Positions 7,974 to 14,357 of a stretch of DNA of 51,181 nucleotides are shown here, piece after piece (the stretch's first letter is position 1; each line of letters starts with the position of its first letter). The position numbers and the translations under genes were made by a program. This stretch comes from an uncultured Prevotella sp. (lineage in GTDB: Bacteria; Bacteroidota; Bacteroidia; Bacteroidales; Bacteroidaceae), in the NCBI GenBank assembly GCA_900546575.1, contig URDM01000011.1, positions 1 to 51,181 of the forward strand, written 5' to 3'. Below the pieces are notes generated by a model. It was not told where the DNA came from, did not search any database, and saw only the letters and a program-made list of their open reading frames with translations.

Positions 7974-9065
7974 ATGAAAAGATTCTTATTCCTCTTCATA
8001 TTGTTCGTTACGATATTCCATACATCAGCTTCTGCCCAACGCGTACGTCCCGTCTTTGGCTTTCCGGCTACCGAACCCGGCTATTCGCTGGGCGTGTCGG
8101 CATGCTATGCCGCACAGATTGGCGACTGGATTGTTGTGGCTGGCGGATGCAATTTTCCAACGCCTGGCAATAAGACGTATTATGCCGGCATATATGCGGC
8201 ACCCGTTGACGGCGACGTTCTCAACTGGCGACTCGTAGGAATGCTGCCCGAACCGGCTGCCTATGGAGTGACTGTAGTGAGTGGCGACAGCCTTCTGTTC
8301 ATCGGAGGCAACAACAGCAATCATGCGCTGAAGTCGGTTTATAGCATCCATCTCGATGGGGTGGGCGGGCGTGCCGACGTTAAGCGCCTTGCCGACCTGC
8401 CCTGCACGGTTGACAATATGGCTGTGGCGCAGAGCAAGGACAACGTGTTTGTGGTGGGAGGCAATCACGACGGCAAACCATCGGCAGATGTTCTGGCTCT
8501 CAATCTGAATGCTGCCAATCCCTCATGGAGCAATATCGGCAGTATGCCGGGCTCAGCCCGAGTGCAACCCGTAGCCGCTGCGCTCGACGGAAAGCTTTAT
8601 GTTTGTGGCGGATTCTTTGCCAATGGCGAACAGAGCGAAGTGCATACCACGGGGTGCTGCATGAATATTGCTACAGGAAAGTGGACAAGTCTGGCTGCAC
8701 CGAAGTCGGTAGACGGCAGAGAAATGACTCTGGCAGGTGGCATAGCGTGGACCGACAATGGCAAGATTTACGCCACAGGCGGAGTCAACAAGGACATATT
8801 CCTTGATGCTATAAGCGGCCGTTATGAGCGAGTGAAGCAAGCCGACTATCTCAATCAGCCCATCTCTTGGTATCGCTTCAGCGGAAATCTGTACGAGTAT
8901 GACGTTGTCAAGGAAGCGTGGATTAAGACACGATTTGCCGATAAAGCCCTGGCACGTGCCGGAGCACAGATGGTAGTCACTCAGAAGGGATGCTTCTACA
9001 TTGGCGGCGAGCTGAAACCGGCATTGCGAACTCCTCAGATTGTAGTGCTGCAGGACTTGGAATAA
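7974..9065 (+). CDS. nanM: secreted kelch-repeat cyclically permuted mutarotase, NanM-like
   Basis: The 363-residue product starts with a signal peptide (MKRFLFLFILFVTIFHTSASAQ) and then forms a kelch-type beta-propeller with repeated GG motifs: VAGGCNFP, FIGGNN, VVGGNHDG, VCGGFF, ATGGVN and YIGGEL. This is the pattern of cyclically permuted mutarotases that interconvert alpha- and beta-N-acetylneuraminate in the periplasm, so released sialic acid is ready for uptake. Position behind the nan genes supports that role. An in-frame ATG at 7896 would place the terminator hairpin inside the gene and push the signal peptide inward, so 7974 is preferred. Expression may be lower than that of the operon because of the hairpin just upstream. 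Confidence 0.85.
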   Translation: MKRFLFLFILFVTIFHTSASAQRVRPVFGFPATEPGYSLGVSACYAAQIGDWIVVAGGCNFPTPGNKTYYAGIYAAPVDGDVLNWRLVGMLPEPAAYGVTVVSGDSLLFIGGNNSNHALKSVYSIHLDGVGGRADVKRLADLPCTVDNMAVAQSKDNVFVVGGNHDGKPSADVLALNLNAANPSWSNIGSMPGSARVQPVAAALDGKLYVCGGFFANGEQSEVHTTGCCMNIATGKWTSLAAPKSVDGREMTLAGGIAWTDNGKIYATGGVNKDIFLDAISGRYERVKQADYLNQPISWYRFSGNLYEYDVVKEAWIKTRFADKALARAGAQMVVTQKGCFYIGGELKPALRTPQIVVLQDLE

Positions 9066-9219
9066 TGATAGAAGGAACGTGAAGCCAGTCCAAGAGTAAT
9101 GTCATGTCTTTCCAGGAGTAATCTCATTTCTTATATAAAAAGTCACTCAAATACCCCTATAAACGGCAATTTGGAAGCAAAAAACTAAGTAAAAACTTTT
9201 TTATTCCAACGTTATTTGT

Positions 9220-9227
9220 TACTTTTG
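9220..9227 (+). promoter_or_regulatory. -7 promoter box of the nucleotidyltransferase gene
   Basis: TACTTTTG followed by C matches the Bacteroidetes -7 consensus and lies 72 bases before the start codon at 9300. It marks this gene as a separate transcription unit from the sialic acid genes. Confidence 0.65.
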
Positions 9228-9299
9228 CCATTGCTATAGACTAAAAGTCAGAGCGAATCTATATTTTTACGGTAAAACCATATCTAATAAAATAAGATT

Positions 9300-10214
9300 A
9301 TGAAACCAACACTTTTTCTCCTCGCTGCAGGTATGGGCAGCCGTTATGGCGGTCTGAAGCAGCTCGATGAGCTCGGTCCTCATGGTGAAACCATCATGGA
9401 CTACTCTATCTATGACGCTATCAATGCAGGCTTCGGCAAGCTCGTATTCGTTATCCGTAAGGATTTCGAGGATGCCTTCCGCCGTGTCGTTCTTTCAAAA
9501 TACGAGGGTCACATTCCTTGCGAACTCGTGTTCCAGAGCCTTGACGCACTGCCAGAGGGATTCACATGTCCGGCTGAACGCACCAAGCCTTGGGGTACAA
9601 ACCACGCTGTATTGATGGGTCAGAACGTTATCAACGAGCCGTTTGCAGTAATCAACTGCGACGATTTCTACGATCGTGACTCGTTCAACGTTATGGGCAA
9701 GTGGCTCAGCGAGCTTCCTGAGGGTTCAAAGGGCAAGTATGCTATGGTAGGTTTCCGTTGCGGCAACACATTGTCTGATAGCGGTACAGTAAGCCGTGGC
9801 GTATGTTCTAACGACGACGCTCATCACCTTACATCTGTAGTAGAGCGTACAAAGATCCAGCGCATCGACGGTGTTGTTAAGTATCTCGACGAGGACGGCG
9901 AGACATGGGTGGCTATTCCTGACAACACACCAGTGTCAATGAACTTCTGGGGCTTCACTCCTGACTACTTCGAGCACAGCAACGAGTTCTTCAAGACATT
10001 CCTTTCTGACCCGAAGAATATGTCAAACCTCAAGAGCGAGTTCTTCATTCCTCTGATGGTTGATAAGCTCATCAACGACGGTACAGCTACTTGCGAGGTT
10101 CTCGATACTACATCTAAGTGGTTCGGCGTAACTTATCCTGAGGATCGTCCCGGCACTGTCGAGAAGTTCCAGAAGTTGCACGACGAGGGTGTTTACCCTG
10201 ACAAGATGTTCTAA
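9300..10214 (+). CDS. sugar-1-phosphate nucleotidyltransferase family protein
   Basis: This 304-residue cytoplasmic protein opens with the nucleotide-binding signature LLAAGMGSRYGGLKQ (residues 7-21) of the Rossmann-like NTP_transferase family. It has a metal-binding acidic segment NCDDFYDRDSF near residue 117 and a closing YPEDRP segment. Such enzymes join a nucleoside triphosphate to a sugar-1-phosphate, giving an activated sugar for cell wall or polysaccharide synthesis. Some relatives sit next to an aminoglycoside-phosphotransferase-like sugar kinase (AmgK/MurU type), but none is present here, so the sugar is unknown. The gene is single, with its own promoter and a terminator at 10310-10344. 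The family is clear; the substrate is not. Confidence 0.85.
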   Translation: MKPTLFLLAAGMGSRYGGLKQLDELGPHGETIMDYSIYDAINAGFGKLVFVIRKDFEDAFRRVVLSKYEGHIPCELVFQSLDALPEGFTCPAERTKPWGTNHAVLMGQNVINEPFAVINCDDFYDRDSFNVMGKWLSELPEGSKGKYAMVGFRCGNTLSDSGTVSRGVCSNDDAHHLTSVVERTKIQRIDGVVKYLDEDGETWVAIPDNTPVSMNFWGFTPDYFEHSNEFFKTFLSDPKNMSNLKSEFFIPLMVDKLINDGTATCEVLDTTSKWFGVTYPEDRPGTVEKFQKLHDEGVYPDKMF

Positions 10215-10309
10215 TCATCAATCATGCAAACCCTATGTGGCTTGAATGGCTGTAGCGTATAGCTTGAACAATAGCAACATATAGCTTGAACGGCTGCATA
10301 AACAAATAA

Positions 10310-10344
10310 GGCGGAGCTCCTGCAAAGGATGCTCCGCCATTTTT
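10310..10344 (+). terminator. rho-independent terminator
   Basis: The perfect stem GGCGGAGC/GCTCCGCC is followed by ATTTTTATTT, about 95 bases after the nucleotidyltransferase stop. A second small hairpin, GGGC-TATTTCA-GCCC, follows at 10349-10363 and may terminate the convergent lactonase gene. Confidence 0.85.
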
Positions 10345-10387
10345 ATTTGGGCTATTTCAGCCCGCCTTTAGGCTTATACCTTATTCT

Positions 10388-11542
10388 TTATTTATCGGCA
10401 AACTGTATGCACACGGGTTTGCCGAGCTTTATATCGTTGTGTGTGTTAGTGAGTTTTCCGGTCGTAATGTCGCGTCTGAACACCTCAATCACGTTGCTGT
10501 CGCGACATGCTACAAGCAGATACTTGCCATTTGGAGTAATGGCAAAATTGCGTGGATGAGCAGCTGTGGGCTGAAATCCAACGTTGGTGAGCAATCCCGT
10601 CTTGGCATCTACAGCGTGAATGGATACTCCTTCGTCCTTGAGTCGGTGTGAAGCGTAGACGAATTTGCCGTCGGGCGATATATGAATGTCGGCACTTCCG
10701 AGCGTCTTTGTCAGCGAAGCCTGCACACGCTGCAACTCACGCATATTGCCGTTGTTGTAGCCAAGTACCGTAATGCTGCCGTCAAGTTCGCCAATCAGGT
10801 AAGCCACATTGCCCTTCTTGTTGAACGCAATATGTCGTGGACCGGTGCCTTTGGGCGCAGTGTATATCTCTTTTGGGTTGCTAAGGAAAGCTTTTTCGGC
10901 ATTACCAAGGAAATCATCGCTTGCGTTATTTATGTCAAAACGCCATATACAGTCGTTGCCAAGGTCGTTGGCTATCATGTAGCGACGGTCGGGAGTGATG
11001 CGGCAACAGTGTATATGAGCATCCACTTTGTTATTCTTGAACATGCAAAGATACTGGCTTTCAGGTGCGATAGAGCCGTCCTCACGGATAGGAAACACCG
11101 AAATGTCGCCACCGTTGTAGTTGGAAGTCACAAGATGATGGCCATATATCATAATGTTGCAGGGTGCTGCGCCAGGCATATTCTTGACGTGCGAAGTTGC
11201 CGTTGTGCCGCAATGCTGGCTGTTGATGAGCGAAAGCATGCCCTTAGAAGCGTCAAAACAGAATGCACTTGCACCTCGTCGCTCGTCGTCGTATTCGTTG
11301 ACGGCGTACACACGGGTGGCATTGTCGTTGAAGATGAGAAACGACGGATTGCCCGATTGGATGCAGCTGACGGCTTCAGCCTTTCCGTTGTCTTGATTGA
11401 AGTGATACACATACATTCCTTCAGAAGTGCTCTGGTCGGTGTATGTGCCTACTATCATTGTCAGGTCGTTGCCGGCAAACGATTGTAATCCGGCAAAAGC
11501 GGCAGCTACAGTAGCTGCCAATAGTCTTTTGGTTCGGTTCAT
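10388..11542 (-). CDS. secreted lactonase-family beta-propeller (6-phosphogluconolactonase type)
   Basis: This 384-residue protein has an N-terminal signal peptide ending near SFAGND. The rest reads as a seven-bladed propeller of the lactonase family (3-carboxymuconate cyclase / YbhE-type 6-phosphogluconolactonase). Family marks include VGTYTDQSTSEGMYVY at the start, NPSFL, HCCRITPDRRYMIANDLGND, GTGPRHIAFNKKG, SADIHISPDGKFVYASHR and HPRNFAITPNGKYLLVACRDSN. The cytoplasmic E. coli enzyme hydrolyses 6-phosphogluconolactone; with an export signal the substrate here is more likely another lactone in the periplasm. The minus-strand -7 box CAAATTTA at 11565-11572 lies close upstream. The gene is divergent from the OPT transporter. 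Confidence 0.85.
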   Translation of the reverse strand: MNRTKRLLAATVAAAFAGLQSFAGNDLTMIVGTYTDQSTSEGMYVYHFNQDNGKAEAVSCIQSGNPSFLIFNDNATRVYAVNEYDDERRGASAFCFDASKGMLSLINSQHCGTTATSHVKNMPGAAPCNIMIYGHHLVTSNYNGGDISVFPIREDGSIAPESQYLCMFKNNKVDAHIHCCRITPDRRYMIANDLGNDCIWRFDINNASDDFLGNAEKAFLSNPKEIYTAPKGTGPRHIAFNKKGNVAYLIGELDGSITVLGYNNGNMRELQRVQASLTKTLGSADIHISPDGKFVYASHRLKDEGVSIHAVDAKTGLLTNVGFQPTAAHPRNFAITPNGKYLLVACRDSNVIEVFRRDITTGKLTNTHNDIKLGKPVCIQFADK

Positions 11543-11564
11543 TTCAATATATATTTGTTGTCTG

Positions 11565-11572
11565 CAAATTTA
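11565..11572 (-). promoter_or_regulatory. -7 promoter box of the lactonase gene
   Basis: On the minus strand this reads TAAATTTG, a TAnnTTTG match, 23 bases ahead of the start codon at 11542. The leader would therefore be very short, about 15-20 bases. Confidence 0.55.
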
Positions 11573-11603
11573 AATATATTTTCCCGGTTTATCACAGATT
11601 TAT

Positions 11604-11624
11604 AGTTACAAAGTTGTAACTTTG
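11604..11624 (+). promoter_or_regulatory. OPT gene promoter with overlapping 18-bp dyad
   Basis: The -7 box TAACTTTG at 11617-11624 overlaps a perfect inverted repeat AGTTACAA-AG-TTGTAACT at 11604-11621. An 8-bp dyad lying across the promoter is a plausible repressor operator. The start codon of the OPT gene is 48 bases downstream. Confidence 0.6.
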
Positions 11625-11671
11625 CAAAATATACTACGCACGAAACAATTAATATTAAATAACACTATAAC

Positions 11672-13669
11672 ATGGAAAAAGAAAAAGAGCAAATCCAATT
11701 GCCCGACAACGCCTTCACTGAGTTGAAGCCGGGTGAGGAGTACAAGCCGATTATGTCGCCTGGGCAGACCTATCCCGAGGTAAACATGTGGTCGGTGACA
11801 TGGGGTATCATCATGGCTATGCTGTTCTCAGCAGCCGCAGCCTATCTCGGACTGAAGGTAGGACAGGTGTTTGAGGCTGCCATACCTATCGCCATCATTG
11901 CCGTAGGCGTGTCTACAGCCGCCAAGCGCAACAAGGCTTTGGGCGAGAACGTCATCATACAGAGTATCGGAGCCTGCTCGGGTACTATCGTAGCAGGTGC
12001 CATTTTCACCCTGCCCGCTATCTATATCCTGCAGGCAAAGTATCCCGAGATGAGCGTTTCGTTCTTCAAGGTGTTCTTCTCTTCGCTGTTGGGCGGTATA
12101 CTCGGAATTCTGTTTATGATTCCGTTCCGTAAGTATTTCGTCAAGGACATGCACGGCAAGTATCCTTTCCCTGAAGCAACAGCCACCACACAGGTTCTCG
12201 TCAGCGGCGAGAAGGGCGGTTCGCAGGCAAAGCCGTTGCTCGTTGCCGGTCTGGTAGGTGGTTTGTACGACTTCATCGTTGCCACAGTAGGCTGGTGGAA
12301 CGAGAACTTCACCACTCGCGTAATGGAATGGGGCGTGATGGCAGCCGACAAGGCAAAGCTCGTGTTCAAGGTGAACACCGGTGCTGCCGTATTCGGTTTG
12401 GGATACATCATCGGTCTGAAGTATGCGTTCATCATCTGCCTTGGCTCGTTTGCCGTATGGTGGCTCATCGTGCCTGGAATGTCTATTGTGTTCCACGACC
12501 AGGTTCTGAACATCTGGAATCCGGAGATTACGCAGACCGTAGGAGCAATGTCGGCTGAGGAGATATTCAAGTATTACGGCAAGAGCATTGGTATCGGTGG
12601 CATCGCTATGGCTGGTATCATCGGCATCATCAAGTCGTGGGGCATCATCAAGGGAGCCGTATCGCTTGCAGCCAACGAGATGAAGGGCGGTGCAAAGGCT
12701 TCGGCTGACACCGTACGCACACAGCGCGACATCTCATTCAAGATTATCGCTATAGGCAGTATCGTCACTCTCATAGCCACATTCCTCTTCTTCTGGTTTG
12801 GAGTGATGGACGGCAATCTGCTGTTTGCAGTTGTTGGTATTCTGCTTGTGGCCGTTATAGCGTTCCTCTTCACCACAGTTGCTGCCAATGCCATAGCCAT
12901 TGTTGGCTCTAACCCCGTTTCGGGCATGACGCTCATGACGCTCATACTTGCGTCGGTAGTGCTCGTAGCCGTTGGACTGAAGGGTACTGGCGGTATGGTA
13001 GCTGCGCTCATTATGGGTGGCGTTGTATGTACAGCGCTGTCGATGGCTGGCGGTTTCATCACCGATTTGAAGATTGGTTACTGGCTCGGAACGACTCCCG
13101 CCAAGCAGGAGACATGGAAATTCCTTGGCACACTCGTTTCGGCTGCTACCGTGGGTGGCGTAATGATACTGCTTAACCAGACTTACGGATTTGCAAGCGG
13201 ACAGCTTGCCGCTCCTCAGGCCAACGCTATGGCTGCCGTAATCGACCCGTTGATGAACGGTGTTGGTGCTCCTTGGGCGTTGTATGCAGTAGGTGCTGTC
13301 ATCGCCATTGTGCTCACCTTCTTCAAGATTCCTGCCATTGCGTTTGCACTCGGTATGTTCATTCCGCTCGAACTGAACACTCCGCTCCTTGTAGGCGGTA
13401 TCATCAGCTGGTATGTTTCTACCCGTTCGAATAACGCAGAGGTCAACCGCGAGCGTAACGAGAAGGGCACTCTGCTTGCCAGCGGTTTCATTGCGGGCGG
13501 TGCACTGATGGGTGTTGTATCGGCACTGTTGCGCTTCTGCGACGTTCACCTCGTGAGTGACGCATGGATGGAGGGCTGGCTTGCCAACCCACTCTCGCAG
13601 ATTGCTTCGCTTGCAGCCTACTGCTGCCTGATTGGCTACTTCGTTGTAGCTACTAAAGTGAAGAAGTAA
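11672..13669 (+). CDS. OPT family oligopeptide transporter
   Basis: The 665-residue inner-membrane protein has about 15 or 16 hydrophobic segments and belongs to the OPT family of proton-coupled peptide (or metal-chelate) importers in its bacterial form. Family marks are PGQTYPEVNMWSVTWGI and the following AAAAYLGLKVGQVFEAAIPIAI, the KYPFPEATATTQVLVSGE block near residue 165, IVGSNPVSGMTLMTLI near 410, and the C-terminal FALGMFIPLELNTPLLVGG with WYVSTRSN. Prevotella-type organisms use peptides as a main nitrogen source, which fits an oligopeptide role, but the substrate is inferred from family. The gene stands alone with its own promoter and a dyad that overlaps it. Confidence 0.94.
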   Translation: MEKEKEQIQLPDNAFTELKPGEEYKPIMSPGQTYPEVNMWSVTWGIIMAMLFSAAAAYLGLKVGQVFEAAIPIAIIAVGVSTAAKRNKALGENVIIQSIGACSGTIVAGAIFTLPAIYILQAKYPEMSVSFFKVFFSSLLGGILGILFMIPFRKYFVKDMHGKYPFPEATATTQVLVSGEKGGSQAKPLLVAGLVGGLYDFIVATVGWWNENFTTRVMEWGVMAADKAKLVFKVNTGAAVFGLGYIIGLKYAFIICLGSFAVWWLIVPGMSIVFHDQVLNIWNPEITQTVGAMSAEEIFKYYGKSIGIGGIAMAGIIGIIKSWGIIKGAVSLAANEMKGGAKASADTVRTQRDISFKIIAIGSIVTLIATFLFFWFGVMDGNLLFAVVGILLVAVIAFLFTTVAANAIAIVGSNPVSGMTLMTLILASVVLVAVGLKGTGGMVAALIMGGVVCTALSMAGGFITDLKIGYWLGTTPAKQETWKFLGTLVSAATVGGVMILLNQTYGFASGQLAAPQANAMAAVIDPLMNGVGAPWALYAVGAVIAIVLTFFKIPAIAFALGMFIPLELNTPLLVGGIISWYVSTRSNNAEVNRERNEKGTLLASGFIAGGALMGVVSALLRFCDVHLVSDAWMEGWLANPLSQIASLAAYCCLIGYFVVATKVKK

Positions 13670-13681
13670 ATACTATAAAAT

Positions 13682-13877
13682 ATGAATCTGAAAGGATTGT
13701 ATAAAGCTGACGAGCATCGCTATGACAATGGCGATGCTCTCTTTGTACGCTGCGGTTGCAGCGGCGTTCCTTAAGCATAGCATGCTCACGCCGAAGTTGC
13801 TTGCCCATCTGAGACAGCTCAATGCTCATGCCGAGGAGCAAGGCAAGACGCTTGCCGAAATGGCTCTTAGATGGTAA
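13682..13877 (+). pseudogene. internally deleted aldo/keto reductase remnant
   Basis: Two fragments of a YghZ-like aldo/keto reductase lie side by side. From the ATG at 13682 a 30-codon frame reads MNLKGLYKADEHRYDNGDAL then FVRCGCSGVP, resembling the family start (YxADxNRYDxMxYRRCGxSGVxLP). Overlapping its stop, in another frame, 13767-13874 reads FLKHSMLTPKLLAHLRQLNA then HAEEQGKTLAEMALRW, resembling the C-terminal FLK..LTP....R.LN.IAE.RGQ.LAEMAL.W block. About 250-280 central residues are missing, so one internal deletion has joined the two ends out of frame. The C-terminal frame ends with a stop directly after ALRW, so the extreme C-terminus is also lost. The assignment is from motif memory, not alignment. 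Confidence 0.7.
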
Positions 13878-13917
13878 TCTGAAATGCGTTGCAGAATAAG
13901 AAAAACAAGTATAAAAA

Positions 13918-13938
13918 CGCCGCTTTTCAACAGCGGCA
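13918..13938 (+). terminator. small GC hairpin after the OPT region
   Basis: The stem GCCGC/GCGGC with loop TTTTCAACA follows the reductase remnant. There is no T-run behind it, so terminator function for the OPT transcript is uncertain. Confidence 0.35.
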
Positions 13939-13942
13939 TTCC

Positions 13943-14046
13943 AGAAGGAGTCCTTTTGCATTCTAAAAGGGCTCCTTTTGCGTTCCAAAAGGACTCCTTT
14001 TGCATTGTAAAAGGACTCCTTTTGAAATCCGTTTTGAGTCCTTTTG
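13943..14046. repeat. five-unit 22-bp palindromic array, copy 2
   Basis: Five units with 22-bp spacing are present. Cores include AGAAGGAGTCCTTTT, AAAAGGGCTCCTTTT and AAAAGGACTCCTTTT twice, and the last unit is degenerate (GTTTTGAGTCCTTTT). Spacers are GCATTCT, GCGTTCC, GCATTGT and GAAATCC. Two cores carry C rather than G as central base. Unlike the other three arrays it lies between convergent genes, the OPT remnant and GH20. Confidence 0.88.
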
Positions 14047-14080
14047 AAAAATGAAGGAATTTCTACCAATAATCCGGAAT

Positions 14081-14284
14081 ATGGAGTGATAATATTATAA
14101 GTTCAATTTTGTAAGTTAATTGGTAAGCAAATGGTAGGAGGCTATGGCGTCCCCGCCATAGCCTGTGCAGTTAGTCTGTACATTCTTGTTATTGATAATA
14201 TGCACTGCCTGCTTGCTCAGGCTATGGCGGGGACGCCATAGCCTCCTACAGTTTGTACTTATTAAAACTATATTATCACTCCAT
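14081..14284. mobile_element. MITE-like element: REP pair inside a 15-bp inverted repeat
   Basis: Perfect 15-bp terminal inverted repeats, ATGGAGTGATAATAT at 14081-14095 and its complement at 14270-14284, enclose an inverted pair of REP hairpins (14134-14170 and about 14213-14249). Each REP has a GTAGGAGG head and a GGCTATGGCG/CGCCATAGCC stem. About 40 bases of AT-rich DNA separate the REPs. No transposase frame exists inside the 204 bases, and no clear target duplication is seen. The outer repeats are absent around the REP copies at 3730 and 37431, so either a REPIN inserted in an older inverted-repeat element or this is a distinct composite. Confidence 0.65.
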
Positions 14285-14300
14285 TTTCCTGATGAGCCAC

Positions 14301-14346
14301 AAAAAATCCTGCCAAGGAGTGCCCGAATGGCTTTCTTGGCAGGATT
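14301..14346 (-). terminator. terminator of the GH20 gene
   Basis: The perfect 12-bp stem AATCCTGCCAAG/CTTGGCAGGATT is followed on the minus strand by a run of T. It begins about 12 bases after the GH20 stop codon. Confidence 0.85.
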
Positions 14347-14357
14347 GTTATAATGTA

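Noticed and set aside
13653..14069. 138-residue minus-strand frame over array copy 2
   Set aside because: Its KESF/KGVLL-type repeats are translations of the 22-bp array, and it overlaps the reductase remnant.
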